Part shown: one piece after another, positions 43,845 through 56,424 of the stretch
How positions within the stretch are numbered: position 1 is the stretch's first letter
Layout: each line of letters begins with the position of its first letter
Assembly (NCBI RefSeq): GCF_000226115.1
Contig: NC_016460.1
Location: 3,224,001 to 3,288,000 of the forward strand
DNA from: Thermothielavioides terrestris NRRL 8126
Lineage: Eukaryota > Ascomycota > Sordariomycetes > Sordariales > Chaetomiaceae
Length of the DNA: 64,000 nucleotides
Direction: 5' to 3'
Notes under the pieces: model-generated
Told to the model about the DNA's origin: nothing
Database searches by the model: none
The model's input: only the letters and a program-made list of their open reading frames with translations
Made by a program: the position numbers and the translations under genes

Positions 43845-46430
43845 ATGCCGCCGAAGCGAAAGGCACCGGGCACGCAGGCAGCGGCTGCCAAGGCGGGGCG
43901 CACCTCTGCCATGTCCACCCCGGGGCCCGCCACTCCGCGCAGCATCGACAGCTCCGTCATGTCGGACGCCGACGAGGACTTCGATGATGACGTGTCCGAG
44001 GAGCAGAAGCAGCGCGAGGAGCGGCTGACAAAGGAGGCCGACGAGTTCGTCAGCAAGTTCACCCTCGGCGCGAAGCGCCTGCAGAGCCATCCCGACGAGA
44101 AGGGGAGAGAACCGAGGCGCTACGACGCCGCCACGCCCTTCTTCAGAAAGCGGGACTTCTCCCACCTGCCGCTCAAGCCCGACCACCAGAACCGGCCGCT
44201 GTGGATCGACCCGGACAGCTGCACCATCGTCCTGGAGCGGTTCAACCCGCTGGCCGAGCAGGCGACCGACTTCCTCATCACCATCGCCGAGCCCAAGTCG
44301 CGCCCTACCTTTCTGCATGAGTATGCTCTGACGCCGCACAGCCTGTACGCGGCCGTGTCGGTGGGCCTCCGGCCGCGGGATATCATTAACACGCTGGACC
44401 GTTTTTTGAAGACGGCGCTGCCCGCGTCGGTCCGCAGGGAGATTGAGAACCACACGAGGAGTTACGGCAAGGTGAAGCTGGTGCTCAAGCACAACAAGTA
44501 TTTCGTAGAGAGCGTGGACGCAGAGGTGCTGCAGACGCTGCTGAGGGACCCGGTCATCGGAAGCCTGCGGGTGCACGGGTCGGATAAGATCACGACCAGC
44601 TACGCGCCCACCATGGCCGGCCTCGTCATCCCGGGCACGCAGAACGCGGCCGGCGTCCACCAGGCCAACCTGAAGCAGGCCGAGAAGAAGCCCAGCGAGC
44701 CCGGAGACGCGGCCAACGAGGCCGACCTCTTCAACGCGCTGAACGAGGAAGATGATGACGACGATAAAGAAGCTGTCCATGCCTTTGAGATCTCGGACAA
44801 CAATGTCGAGACGGTGCAGAAGCGTTGCTTGGAGATAGGCTTTCCCATCTTGGAAGAATATGACTTTCGGAATGACGACGTAAACCCCAACCTGGAGATA
44901 GATCTCCGCCCCAACACGCAGATCCGTCCGTACCAGGAGAAGAGCCTGAGCAAGATGTTCGGCAACGGCCGCGCCAAGAGTGGCATCATCGTGCTGCCCT
45001 GCGGCGCCGGCAAGACCTTGGTCGGCATCACGGCCGCCTGCACCATCAAGAAGGGCGTCATCGTCTTGTGCACCAGCTCCATGTCGGTCGTGCAGTGGCG
45101 CCAGGAATTCCTCAAGTGGTCCAACATCAACCCAGACGACATCGCCATCTTCACCGCCGAGAGCAAAAACAAGTTCTCCGGCAGCACCGGCATCATCGTC
45201 ACCACGTACTCAATGGTCACCAACAGCCGGGAGCGGTCCCACGACTCCAAGAAGATGATGGACTTCTTGCGAGGCCGCGAGTGGGGTCTGATGCTCCTGG
45301 ACGAGGTCCACGTCGTGCCGGCCGAGATGTTCCGCCGCGTCATCTCGAGCATCAAGTCGCACTCCAAGCTGGGCCTTACGGCGACGTTGCTGCGAGAGGA
45401 CGACCGGATTTCCCACCTCAATTTCCTGATCGGGCCTAAGCTGTACGAGGCCAACTGGATGGAGCTGTCGCAGCAAGGCCACATCGCCAAGGTGCAGTGC
45501 GCCGAAGTCTGGTGCCCTATGCCGACCGAGTTCTACGACGAGTACCTGCGGGCCAGCGCGCGTATGAAGCGCACCCTCTATGCTATGAACCCGCGCAAGT
45601 TCCAGGCCTGCCAATACCTCATCAACTACCACGAAGCACGCGGCGACAAGATCATCGTCTTCTCCGACGAGCTCTACTCGCTGAAGCAGTACGCCCTCAA
45701 GCTTAAAAAAGTCTTCATCTACGGTGGCACCTCCCAGGCGGAGCGTATGCAGGTGCTCGAGAACTTCCAGCACAACCCCGAGGTCAACACCCTCTTCCTC
45801 TCCAAGATCGGCGACACCTCCCTCGACCTGCCCGAAGCCACGTGCCTCATCCAGATCTCGTCCCACTTCGGCTCGCGGCGCCAGGAAGCCCAACGGCTCG
45901 GCCGCATCCTCCGGGCCAAGCGCCGCAACGACGAAGGGTTCAACGCCTTCTTCTACTCGCTCGTCTCCAAGGACACGCAGGAGATGTACTACTCCTCCAA
46001 GCGCCAGGCCTTCCTCGTCGACCAAGGGTACGCCTTCAAGGTGATCACCCAGCTGGCCAACATCGAGCAGACCCCGGACCTGGCCTTCGCCACCCCGCAG
46101 GAGTGCCGCGAGCTGCTGCAGCGCACGCTCGTCGACAACGAGAAGGGCGGCGAGGACGACATCGAGACCGACGATTTGTTCGGCAAGTCCCGCGGCGGCA
46201 ATGGCCGCAACAAGAAGCTCCTCCCCGGGAACGGCGTGCGCCGCACCGCCGGCATGCTCGCCGAGCTCAGCGGCGGCCAGGACATGGCGTACATCGAGCA
46301 GAACAAGGCGGCGAACAAGGCGCTCAAGAAGAAGGCCAAGGCGGCCGCCGGCGCGGAGGGCCAGAGCGCCTTCTTCAGGAAGCTGCAGCGCGAGAAGGAG
46401 AGGAGCAGGGCGCAGGCGCGCGCCGGGTAG
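43845..46430 (+). CDS. SSL2: TFIIH helicase/translocase XPB (Ssl2/Rad25)
   Basis: XPB is the 3'-5' DNA translocase of TFIIH that opens promoters and acts in nucleotide-excision repair. It is a single exon of 861 residues, family length. An acidic N-terminal region ([20 protein letters not shown]) leads into the XPB N-domain (about residues 85-230: [39 protein letters not shown]). Walker A is [13 protein letters not shown] near residue 384, the DEVH box is LLDEVHVVP near 485, and the RED motif is in [14 protein letters not shown]. Helicase C-domain motifs include EQ-type [20 protein letters not shown]. The C-terminus is basic and Ala/Arg-rich ([14 protein letters not shown]). The ATG is preceded by an A/T-poor leader; no introns are needed. 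Confidence 0.97.
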   Translation: MPPKRKAPGTQAAAAKAGRTSAMSTPGPATPRSIDSSVMSDADEDFDDDVSEEQKQREERLTKEADEFVSKFTLGAKRLQSHPDEKGREPRRYDAATPFFRKRDFSHLPLKPDHQNRPLWIDPDSCTIVLERFNPLAEQATDFLITIAEPKSRPTFLHEYALTPHSLYAAVSVGLRPRDIINTLDRFLKTALPASVRREIENHTRSYGKVKLVLKHNKYFVESVDAEVLQTLLRDPVIGSLRVHGSDKITTSYAPTMAGLVIPGTQNAAGVHQANLKQAEKKPSEPGDAANEADLFNALNEEDDDDDKEAVHAFEISDNNVETVQKRCLEIGFPILEEYDFRNDDVNPNLEIDLRPNTQIRPYQEKSLSKMFGNGRAKSGIIVLPCGAGKTLVGITAACTIKKGVIVLCTSSMSVVQWRQEFLKWSNINPDDIAIFTAESKNKFSGSTGIIVTTYSMVTNSRERSHDSKKMMDFLRGREWGLMLLDEVHVVPAEMFRRVISSIKSHSKLGLTATLLREDDRISHLNFLIGPKLYEANWMELSQQGHIAKVQCAEVWCPMPTEFYDEYLRASARMKRTLYAMNPRKFQACQYLINYHEARGDKIIVFSDELYSLKQYALKLKKVFIYGGTSQAERMQVLENFQHNPEVNTLFLSKIGDTSLDLPEATCLIQISSHFGSRRQEAQRLGRILRAKRRNDEGFNAFFYSLVSKDTQEMYYSSKRQAFLVDQGYAFKVITQLANIEQTPDLAFATPQECRELLQRTLVDNEKGGEDDIETDDLFGKSRGGNGRNKKLLPGNGVRRTAGMLAELSGGQDMAYIEQNKAANKALKKKAKAAAGAEGQSAFFRKLQREKERSRAQARAG

Positions 46431-47770
46431 GCCGGGCCGCGGCCGGGCCGCGGCCGCCGGTGTAAACAAACTCAGGGCGAAGAGAAAGCCAAACTGGACA
46501 GGGCAGGGCAGGGCAGGGCGCGCTGGCCATGCTGCTTGCGCCGCTTTAGCCACCTGTTTTTACCTGCCTACCTCAAGTTTAAATGGGAAAGGCGAAGTTT
46601 AGAGCTGTACCCAGGGGGGTGTACCCCGGGGGGTTGGGAGGGTGAGGGGGGTTGGTGCCAACTGCGTCGCCTGCACCGTTCGAATGGAAGGATGAAAGGC
46701 AGACAGGAAGATGAGATCTTCCGCCGTGGCAGGAAGCAGGACGGCATAGACAGTCAGCCTTGACCCGACCTCATTAAACAGGGAGGGACAGGTCATACTA
46801 GCACTGTGTATACCTAACCAATCAACACAGACCAGCAGTGGACACAGACACAGCGGGGAATTGGCGGCTTGGGCCGTTGTACGTTGTATTGAGCAATTCA
46901 AGCACAGAGATGCATTTGGGGGAAAGGGGGAGGGCGGGGAGGAATAAACACCAACACCACCCCCAGATCTCAAGGAAGAAGGGCGATGGGATGGATGAGA
47001 TAGAAGCTAAAAAAGCGCAGAATATATCCAATCTGCCAACCGGTCTACATCGCTGGTTTTGGACAGTACCTATGACAGGAGAGAGAAGGAAAGAAATGAA
47101 GATTAAAAAAAAAGAATAGAAAAAAAGAAGAGAGAAGAAAAGGTTTGTGATTTGTATATTGAACAAACGTATCTCCTGTGGTATATAGCAATCCATCTTA
47201 CAACTACATCTCCCTCCTTGTAGCAGCCACTCGGTCCCTCTCTATCCAATGTGTGCGTTGCCTTCTATCCCCCGCGGTAGCGAGCGCGCCTGAACATGAA
47301 AGCAAACAACGAATGATGCACCCCCATTTGCATGGGTGGCTGGAGGTCGCCCTCTATCCCTGATACATCACACTCCCATCCCAGTGTCCCCTCCTGTATC
47401 GACGACCATACCCGTTGTACATACAGTACCCATGTATGCTTTGGGATGTTATATTCCCCGGGCCACTCTAGAATCCCCCCCTGAAACGCCAGTAGTCCAC
47501 CTATCTAAACTAGCCAAATGGTTTATATAAGGAGCTCGCCTCAAAAAAAGAATGAAGCACGCCGCCGCCACCCAAGGTGTATATCTTGCCAAATGCCCCG
47601 TTTCCAAAAACCCTCCCATGGCGGGGGTGAATGCTTTTTCGACGAAATCCAGAAAATGCCTCCCTCCTCTAACGCTACCGGTTGAGAGAACGCCGCGCTC
47701 AAAAGAATAAACCAAAAAAAGAATAAACCAAGAAAAAAGAAAAAGAAGAAGAAGAAAAAGGACCAAAATT
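46431..47770. other. Convergent intergenic region SSL2/TRK
   Basis: About 1.34 kb. A GGGCA run (46,499-46,519) and A-rich strings near 47,100-47,140 and 47,700-47,760 are visible. I see no supported gene. Confidence 0.55.
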
Positions 47771-50633
47771 CTAATCCTGCGCACCATCATCCCCACCCGA
47801 AGTGCGCGGCCGCTGCGCCAGCGCGGCAGGATCCAGCCGCCTCGACGCGCCGCCCGGCTCCGTCCACCGCGAGCTGACCCGGGTGGCGTACGGCCCCGGC
47901 TCCTCGGCCGTCGCGTCGCTGGCTCGCCGGCTGTGCAGCTCCGTCATCACCGGCGCCAGCGGCGGCGGCGGCGGCTCGAGGGGCACCAGCGGGCCGGGGT
48001 GCAGCAGCGAGGTGAGGATGTTGCCGTGGTCGCCGCTCAGGCTCTTGCGGCGTCTCACGCCGCTGGAGGGGAGGCGGGGCCCGCCGGCGGTGGCGGCCGA
48101 GGTGTGGGACAGGTGGCGGACCACCCTGGCGTCGGCGTCGGCGGCCGCCTCGGTGGCGTGGAGGGCCTCGCTGGGGAGGAGGATGGCGCGGTCGAGGCCG
48201 TAGGGCAGGCCGCGGTGTCTGCCGCGAATCATCATGGCGATGATGACCAGCTTGCCGACGACGGTGAACTGGGAGGACAGGGACGCGTTGACGGTGGGGT
48301 AGCCCAGGCTCATGCCGACGGTGCCGTAGGCGCTGACGACCTCGAACAGGACGGCAAACATGGAGAAGTCTCCGGCCATGATGCGCGGGCCCTCGGCGAT
48401 GTTGAGGATGAAAAACCCAATGACGATGTACCACAGGTCGAAGGAGAGCTGCCGCCGCAAGTGCGCGCCGACATAGGACAGGTCGCTGCCCTGGCTCGCC
48501 TGCTCGTCGATGTCGTGTCTGCTATACACGCCGAGCGACCTCTCCTCGTACACGTTCGTGCGGCGGACTGAGATGGCGATGGGAAAGACCGAGATATACA
48601 TCATAACCATGTACGAGAACTGGACGGCGGGATGGAGGGCGGCGAGGTTGACGCAGGAGAATCCAGCGGTTCTAGTGGAGACTGCTTCGAAAAGGCCATT
48701 CAGAACCTTCAGGCCTGGAGGCAGATCGACGACTGGGCCGCTTCCGAGCTGAAAAAAGAAAAAGAAAATCGCAACGTCAGAGGGGCCTAAGGATCAGCAC
48801 GGGAAGGGAGCCAGGGGCAACTTACATCAAGCACGATGAAGAATATGAGGTCGAGACAGTTCATGACAACGAGCAACCAGAAGAGCCACCAGGTGGCGCC
48901 GGACGGGAACAGCAAGGTGAAGCAGCGACGAGGATGGTCGAGCAGGAATCTCAACTCCTCGTATAAGCCGGTGCCGACCGGGACAAGGTGCGACGTGACC
49001 CATATGATGAAGCGGAGCATGACGGGGAAGCCGGTGTTGCCGATGATGATGAGGAAGCTCAACAACAGAAGCGGCCACACGGCCGTGTTGAACGAGTTCA
49101 TGCTGTCGGGCGTGAGGGTGAAGCCCAGATCCATGAATGCCGAGTTGGGGGTGAAGAAGGCCCACCAGGTTCTCGCCATGCCGGCGGCATCGACGATCTG
49201 GCCATACCTCTCCGTGTGTAGGATCCATGGCAGCAAACTTATCACGCCGAGGATGGAGAAGCCCCAGAAGTAGGCAGTGAGAATCAGGGCCAACGTCTTC
49301 AGAGACCTGTACTCGATACCGCCTAGCTCTTCTCTCTGCTCCTCTGTCAGGTCCAGGAAGGCCGAGTTGCGGCCAATCGTGGGCTCCCAGCTCAGATACG
49401 GGGTCCCTTCGACCTTATCCCGGGAGAGAGCAGTCCGCAGCAGCAATAGAGATTGCCGGCGACCTTTGGCCTTGGAGGGACCGCCACCAAGCGCATCCTC
49501 GTTGCCGCGGGGCTTGGAGTTCGTCCGGCTCAAGAACCGAGACCGCTTGAGCTTGAGGAACGAGAAGGCACGGCCGGCAGCAGTGGCATCCTCGATCAGG
49601 TCGCCCGATCCCAACTGCTGCAGTTTACGGCGGTCAGGTTCCTCAATGGTGATGGCCTGCTGGCGACCGTCGGCGCTAGGCCCTTCAGGCTCGCCGTCCT
49701 GGTTCGTGGCGGATCGGGTGGGTCGGGGCGAAGCCACGTCTGGCTCCTCGTCGTCTCCGGCCTCAACGGGCTTCGGGACCATGCCGCGTTCGACATCCCG
49801 CGGGTTCGGAATCCGCAGTACCTCATCGTCGCCCTTCCGTTGGCGTTCCAGGATCGCGATGTGCTCCTGTTCCGACCGAAGTGGCGGGAGCTTAAGCGCA
49901 TCCTCGCCCAGGCCATCGCTCTTTGTGACAGTGCGAGCAAACTTGATCTCGGGTCTGCGAGGCTCGGCAGATTCGCTGGTTCCATGGATGCCCAGCGGGT
50001 TCGGAGAGGTGGACTTGGGATCGAGCTGCTCGTCCGACTGCAGTGGCGCGGGTCCCAGCAGGATGCCGTCGTTGGTGATGCGCGACCGTGCGCCGTTGAG
50101 CATGACGGTGATTTTGCGGCCGTTAACACCCCGCTCGGCATCGGCGCCGTCAAAGTTCGCACCCGCCTTGGACTTGGAGATGGTGCCCCGTTTCAGGCGA
50201 GATTCGCGGACAATGTGCTGGAAGCGCTTCTCGAACCAGTACAGGCGGAGGAAGACGACGAACGAGTTGATGGTGATGGGGTTCGTCATCATGGGCCACA
50301 GATAGAGGACGACCTGCTGGAAGGTGTTGAGCAGATTGACATCGACCGTGTTCAGGCCGGCCTGGGTGCTGGCGCCGGTGGTAAAGAACAGCGCATCAAT
50401 ATACGCGATGTTCCCTTTACCGGCACCGTAGACGATCACAGACCCCAGCATGGCGAGGCTGATGATGTAGAAATCTATCATGGGAGTATGTCAGCATGTC
50501 GGAACAGGGAGATGGACTCCAGCACTGGCGACTCACAGTGGGCTGTGATGAAGTTAAAGTGTGGCTCCTTGGAGATGAAGGAGGGCCGAAGGGCCTTGAG
50601 CTGGCCGACGAACACGGCCCCCAAATTGTCCAT
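47771..50633 (-). CDS. TRK1: TRK-family potassium transporter
   Basis: A plasma-membrane K+ uptake protein of the TRK/HKT type. Three exons on the minus strand (50633-50537, 50474-48826, 48748-47771) give 907 residues. Joins are AH(T/AT)FYIISLAMLGS and IVLD/LGSGPVVDLP, both in phase. Selectivity-loop regions include FFTTGASTQAGLNTVDVNLL, FTPNSAFMDLGFTLTPDSM, VSTRTAGFSCVNLAAL and SAYGTVGMSLGYPTVNASL, one per MPM repeat. A long hydrophilic loop (about residues 110-400) separates the first and second repeats, and a 125-residue disordered tail with Pro runs ends the protein. The start MDNLGAVFVGQLKALRP is the first ATG; an upstream TTG was not used. Whether it is the high- or low-affinity paralogue cannot be told. 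Confidence 0.94.
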
Positions 50634-53600
50634 GCTGGGATGGATACCTCGAGAGGTGTGCTGAGGTTGCGGCAAGAAGGCGCAGGGCGCAATGGAAGTG
50701 CAGGACGGAAAGTAGACAAGCTGGCAGATGTAGGTGGCGGATGATGAATTCCGCCTTTGCTACCGGCATGTGAAGCCGTGGAGGACGCGGCAACACAAAA
50801 GTCCTGCAAAAGCAGGAGTTAGGGAAGTTTGCGGCACGGCGCCGACATGATGCGAGAGACGGCGGGCAACGAGAGGCTATGGGTTGAGAGGACAGCGGCG
50901 ACGGGATGGAGTCGATGATGAAAGCGGTGGCCTTCGACGGGTGTGTTCGGGGTGGGCGGCAGCACCCGTCGCGCGCAGAGTATCGGGTCCGCCGCGTCCA
51001 GGGAACCACCGTCGAACACCGTCGAAAATGAGAAATCGGACGAAGAATTCGCAGGGCAGGGATGCCTGCGCAATGCTGTACCGCGTATGAAGTCAATGCG
51101 CCGGCACGTCGGCATGCAAGCAATGATTTTGAGCAAAATCGTCTTGGAACTGTGACCTTCCAGGTTGTCTTTGAACTCGGTCCCGCCAACAATTGGAAGC
51201 TAGGAAGAGAGCGCGCATCTGAGCGCCGCCAAGAGCTTGCGCCAAGTCCTCGCCTCCAGAATCGGCGAAAATTGAGAGTGGGTCCGGTCCAGAGTGTTCT
51301 TATCGGATCTGCCTCGATGGCGCGACGAGCAAGCACGTGGAGCAATTGAACGAACAGCGCCAGGGAGCCGTGTGTTCACTTGAACCAAGACCGGGTCGGG
51401 GATGCGGGATGCGACATCCGCAACCGCTGGTCTTCTGCATGCAACACTGACCATGCGCAGTGGGTGCCAACTAGTGTAACGTCAATGTGGAACTGAAACA
51501 CTTCAACCCAGATGCTGGGAAAGCATGCTGCCAGACCCTATACTAGTGGTGTACTTCCGTACATTAGTACACTATCACAGTACTCCGTACAGATTAACTC
51601 CGTACACTACACTACCTTACAGTAGTGTCATTAGCGTACACGAGGATGAAGTATTTTGGGATCGACCCGGCAGCGCGGAACCTAGTTATGTATGAACTGA
51701 TTCGCCGAGCTCCCCGGCTGCACATGGACGGTAACTACACTACACTACACGACACAGTACACCTGCGGGGAGTCCGCAAGAGGAATGTGCCACGGCTCCG
51801 GAACAACCAGGCTCAGCGCAAGCCAATCCGGGCGTTCTGCGTCACATGCTCTGGATGTGGACAACAGGAAGCATCCGGTGACGGGGCCTTCCGGGATCTT
51901 GGCGCTGATCTGCGCCTCGTCTGCCAAGATCTTGGCAGGGCTGTGAAGTGTTCACAGCAAGGCAGACCGGCTGTGACATCACCAATTCCGGTCAAATGAT
52001 CTGGTCCGCCTGCGGCCCAATTGGGCGTGATGATGTGCAACTACCTACCGGTAGACCAATCAATTCGGTGCCTCGCCTGCAAAAGCCCCTGCTAGGGAAG
52101 ACAGGTCGGAAGGGCAGCAAGTCAATCACATTGCCTCGGTAGGAGGGAACCGCAACATGGTGTACGCCACTGCGTACAGTGAAGGTAAGATAAGGTGTGT
52201 AGGTACCCTTATTCCGTAGAATGCACAGATACCTGACGCAACCGCGAAAGAGCGGATCCTATCTGTCCCGAGTCCCCGATCAAGTCCAAACCAGCGGGTG
52301 CTGCCGAGATATCGAGACATCAGCTGACGCAGGACCGACCTTTATCATGCAGCGTTCCGAGACACCGGCTGCGATGGCTGTCTCCCTCCGATGGCTATCT
52401 CTTGGCCGGGCATCGCTGCCCGTTTGGGGGGTTTGAGTACGACCGCATCTTCGGCCAGACGGCTCGATCGAGTGCTCCCGCTCCGGCCCAATGGGCCAAA
52501 ACCTGAGAATGCCGGCGTTGACTAACCTCCGGCGCGGTCTCCTGTGAAGTGCGGCCTGCAATCTTCCTTTCCACAGGGAACCTGCTCTATCGCGTTCTCG
52601 CTTTCTCTCTCTCTCTCTCTGTCTCTTCTCTCGTGGCAGGTTACCCCGGCTGAACGCGCGACACCGCCATGTCTTACATTCGCCCCACACAAACATCGGC
52701 AATGTGCCAGTCTGGAGGAACGGGGCGGTGTAGGCGCAGGCTTCAGAGGAAGGGGAAGGAGTAAGCCTAATGGCCAGAACTGAGGCCGAGTGTTGTACTG
52801 ACGGCTTGGCCCCCCAACTCCCACCCCCCAAACCCACCGTTGTTGCTTGAAAGGGCCATTCGCGAGATGGGGGGAACGGTAGAAGAAGCCGAGGGGACAG
52901 ACTATGGCCACGAACGGGGCTGGCTGAGTTCCCAGCGTTACCCCTACAAAGTGTGGCCGGAATCACGCGGACATTGCCACGATCTCCTGGCGGACCCTAC
53001 CTCAAGCTACCGTGCTCCCTACGGATGAGTTGCCAAAAGAGAACGAGAGACGAGGCTTTGTGCCTGACCAACACATCTCGCTGGGTGTCATCAGAGCCAT
53101 GGCGCTCCTCGCCATATACTTGAATAACTCCAGATTCATCTGAGTCGGAGCACTCCCCACCAGCATCTGCAGCTCGTGAAAAGAGATTCGTGATTGGACG
53201 GCCGGATGGGCAAGAGTCCTCGAATTGGCTATGGGTTTTCACCTTATTTTTCTAACCTTGCCCGTCTTGTCATTTTTGGCTGTTCAGCCTTGAAGAATTT
53301 GGATGGAAGAAATAAAGGACGATGCTGAGGCGGAGTGCCCAAGGGATGCTAGCTTCTACTGGGTGGAACTAAGTCAAGAACGAGAAGTAATATCTACCAC
53401 TGCGGCGGTTGGGTATATACACCTGAGAAGTTGCCCCCCACTACGCTGGTAGACCCTTCGGCTCACTGTACTTTTCTATTTTTCGTTTGTGATTCGCTTT
53501 ATTCCCCTTATTCCTCAGTTTCCCCCCTCCCCCCTCGCCCCCCCGCGAGACATGATTCTCTCATATAGCCAGAACAGCCAATATATGCGCTGTTTGCGGC

Positions 53601-53810
53601 TGTCGGATCTTCGCAACGGCTGGCATATCGGAGGAACTCCAGTTAACGACACAGCTGGGCTCTAAGCTTTGCACGAAATGGCGCGAGCAAGTCCGTTCGG
53701 TAGATAGATCTATACATGGTATACAGGATACACGTGTACACAACGGGAACGCCCATTCCACCACAATACACTGGTTTCACACCCAAACTGCGCTGCCTTC
53801 AACAACCCCC
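50634..53810. other. Long intergenic region, no gene recognised
   Basis: About 3.2 kb. From 51,540 to 51,740 there is a cluster of TACTCCGTA/CCGTACA/ACACTACACT-type short repeats with lower GC. A (CT)n tract lies at about 52,605-52,628. The rest has only short frames without family support. Confidence 0.5.
51540..51770. repeat. Cluster of short CCGTAC/TACACTA-type motifs
   Basis: Within about 230 bp the strings TTCCGTACA, ACTCCGTACA, TACACTACACTACC and ACTACACTACACTACAC recur, giving several small inverted and direct repeats. This is a local low-complexity patch rather than a defined element. Confidence 0.45.
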
Positions 53811-54656
53811 CTATTTCTTCTTCCCAGCCGCACCCGCATCCCCACCATTCCCACCACCGCTCGCAGTGCTCGCACCGTTCGCGGCCGCGCCGGCCGCCGT
53901 CTTCGCGCTGGAGAAGACCTTCCTCGACCTCTTCCACTCGAACACCAGGTCCTCGACGCTGCCCATGTCGTGCTTGGGCTTGCGCATGTAGGTGAGGCGG
54001 GCGCGGCGGGGGCGCTTGAGGCGGCGCTTGACGATCTCGACGCCGGCGACGTTCTTGTTGTAGACCTTGTACCACATCTCGACGCCGACCTTGCCCAGGT
54101 GGTTGCGCAGCAGGACGGCCGTGTCGATGCCGCGCCGGCGGATCGACAGGCACACGCCCGCGAACGGCTCCCCCCCGCGCCGGTGCGTCACCATCAGCAC
54201 GTCGCCCTCGTGCGCCGCGTCCAGCGTCTTGGCGAACAGCGCCGTGCGCGCCCCCGTCGGGTCCATCCGCTTGATCTGCGCCTCGTGCAGCGCCTCCAGC
54301 GCGTTCGCCGGCGCCGGCGTCAGCGTCCGCCGCCCCGCCACCATGTCTTTCGGGTACACGGCGAAGGCGGTGCGCAGCTGCTTCGTCTTGCGGTCGGTGA
54401 CGCGGTCTGAGTGAAGCATTTTCGTTAGCAAGCCTCGCAACGGGAGCCCGGCAGTGGAGAAGGCGGGCGGGAAGTGTGGGACGGTCGTACAGAAGTCGTG
54501 CTCTGGCGGCGGCGGCGGCGGCGATGATGATGATGGTGTCGATGTCTGCGAGCTGGTGGCCATGTGCCGGGTTAATAGTAGTTTTTGCTGCCGTGTCTGG
54601 CGCATGGCTGCCTTGAGGCAGGCCAGAGGCCGTCTTGCCAGCGGCGCGGCGTTCAT
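53811..54656 (-). CDS. IMG1: Mitochondrial large-subunit ribosomal protein bL19m
   Basis: Component of the mitochondrial large ribosomal subunit. As one exon it gives 281 residues from ATG 54656; the frame runs upstream only to a TTG. MNAAPLARRPLACLKAAMRQ is an Arg/Ala-rich presequence. The L19 domain is EGDVLMVTHRRGGEPFAGVC, LSIRRRGIDTAVLLRNHLGK and GVEMWYKVYNKNVAGVEIVK. A possible in-frame 84-bp intron (donor GTACGA, branch GCTAAC, acceptor ACTCAG at about 54,409) would remove 28 residues and leave 253; it cannot be settled without transcript data. The C-terminus is Ala/Gly-rich ending GKKK. The gene is divergent from the next one, also probably mitochondrial. Confidence 0.9.
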   Translation of the reverse strand: MNAAPLARRPLACLKAAMRQTRQQKLLLTRHMATSSQTSTPSSSSPPPPPPEHDFCTTVPHFPPAFSTAGLPLRGLLTKMLHSDRVTDRKTKQLRTAFAVYPKDMVAGRRTLTPAPANALEALHEAQIKRMDPTGARTALFAKTLDAAHEGDVLMVTHRRGGEPFAGVCLSIRRRGIDTAVLLRNHLGKVGVEMWYKVYNKNVAGVEIVKRRLKRPRRARLTYMRKPKHDMGSVEDLVFEWKRSRKVFSSAKTAAGAAANGASTASGGGNGGDAGAAGKKK

Positions 54657-55025
54657 TCTGTGAGACGCGGCGACGGAGTGCGGTTGTCGTTGCTCCGTTT
54701 TGGTTCGCGCAGAGCGCAGAGCGAACGACGCTCGTGATGCTCGAGACAAGATCGAGGTCGGACCTGGAACGAATCGCTGATTCCAATTGGCTGAATGTGT
54801 TGCTTGGGCCTTTTCGGTACTGCGGCCCCACGCACTAAATTTTTGGGGCCAACCACTCAGCAGCTGTGCCTGTGACGACCTCTACGCAGTAGGTTGATTT
54901 ACATCCCGAGTTCCGGTTCACGCTGTCCGCTTGCCGACTTAAATTTTATAAGGCGTGCAGGTGCACTTTCAGAATTGCTCGCCGGCGACGCTGCGTCGCC
55001 CTGAGATTTGCGAGCCCCTGCAGCC
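54657..55025. other. Bidirectional promoter between bL19m gene and 55026 gene
   Basis: The 369-bp region separates the two ATGs. It has a TATA-like AAATTTTATAAGG at about 54,941 facing the plus-strand gene. No other feature is seen. Confidence 0.5.
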
Positions 55026-56298
55026 ATGCTCCCCACAACAGCTGCTCCCCGCGCCTTGCGGGTAGTCAGAGGCAGGCCAGAGTTGGCGATATTCGGCTAT
55101 GCTGCCCTGCAGCAGCGGCCGTTGTCGTCATCTCCAGTACATGCGCACCGAGGCAGGTAGTCCACTGGGTGCAAAACGTCAGGGAATCACGCGCAGCTAA
55201 CATTGATCCGTTACTTGCGCCGCAGCCGGCCAAGTCGTCACGTTCAACAACGTCTCCTCCCCCGAACTCGCAGAGCTTCTCGATACGTTGCGGCAAAAAG
55301 TCTTCCTCCCGACATACCTGTCCAAGGCGCAACGGCAGAAGATCCACGACCCCAAGTACGAGCGGGTGCTGAAGCACGACCCCATCATGATGGAGATCGA
55401 CGGCGAAAAGCACCAGTTCCGCTACGTCGATAGGATGAAGGAGATGCCCAACACGGTGGCCACCATCAGGCGCGTCATCAACGCCATGAAGACCCGGGCC
55501 GACTTCGACAACGTGTTCCCGCTGCTGGAGGGGTGCCAGCGGGCGCGGCGCCGCCTGCCGCCGAGCACCTGGCCCAAGCTGATCCGGCGAGCCGCGGAGC
55601 ACGACAACCTGCGGGTGATCATGGACTGCGTCAAGGAGGTCGAGGAGACGGGCTTCAGGCTCAACACGTCCGAGAAGGTCGCCGAGCTGCTCTCCCAGTT
55701 CCAACGGCCGGCCATCGAGTCGGGCTTCGACCTGGCCAAGACCACGTACGCGCTGCGGCAGGTCAACCTGGTGCTCAACATCCTCGAGGGCGACCTCAAG
55801 ACGGAGCAGCACAAGCCCACCCGCGGCGCCGGCCGGTTCCCGTTCTACCGCGACCCGCAGATGCTGGCCGTGCGGCTGCACCTGGCGGCCGCGCTGGCCG
55901 TGCACCACTCGGAGGGCAAGGACCCGAAGGGGAGGGTGGCCAGCTACGCGCAGGAGCTGGTCGCGCTGTGGCCCGAAAACGCGGGCCTGCTGGACCTCCA
56001 GCCGGACGAGGCGTTCCGAGACCGGGAGAAGATGCGCTACCTGCTCGACCGCAACAACTACCTGTGGTATGCGGCGCCCATCCTCAACGGCCTGACGCTC
56101 GCCGCGCAGGTCGTGGATCCGGCCCTGGCGATGCAGCTGCAGAACCGGGCCGACGCCGTCGAGTCCGAGGTCCGGGTCGCCCTGGATTCGCTGGAAGTGA
56201 AGGACGGACGAGGGAAGTACATCTATGATAAGCTCTTCAACACTGAGGCGAAGGAAGAGGAGGAGAAGGAGACAACAGAGGCGGCCGAAGGCGCATGA
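55026..56298 (+). CDS. Conserved fungal protein with helical (PPR-like) repeats, probably mitochondrial; exon 1 uncertain
   Basis: I do not recognise a named family. The body (exon 55226-56298, frame of stop 56296-56298) reads VVTFNNVSSPELAELLDTLR, then VFLPTYLSKAQRQKIHDPKY, then alpha-helical pairs around DFDNVFPLLEGCQRARRRLP and FDLAKTTYALRQVNLVLNIL that look like PPR-type repeats, and an acidic end. Exon 1 is ambiguous. The ATG at 55026 encodes a convincing presequence (MLPTTAAPRALRVVRGRPEL..., QQRPLSSSP) but reaches the donor at 55157 in phase 2, out of frame with the CGCAG acceptor at 55225. The ATG at 55099 reaches the same donor in phase 1, which fits, but starts less typically (MLPCSSGRCRHLQYMRTEA). 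Partnership with mitochondrial translation is inferred only from the presequence and its neighbour. Confidence 0.65.
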
Positions 56299-56424
56299 TA
56301 CGAGCCGGATGCGTGTCCAGAATTTTTTTTATTTCATTTTTTCTATGTACATGTAGAGATAATGGCCTATGTACTTCTAGCAGGGCTGCGGCGGCGGCGG
56401 CGGCGTCGAAACTGGTTACCACCA

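Noticed and set aside
45210..46553. 447-codon minus-strand frame over SSL2
   Set aside because: Complement of a highly GC-biased single-exon gene; no domain, Leu/Glu/Val-rich shadow composition.
49453..50664. 403-codon plus-strand frame over the TRK gene
   Set aside because: Antisense shadow; it crosses the TRK intron without any splice logic of its own.
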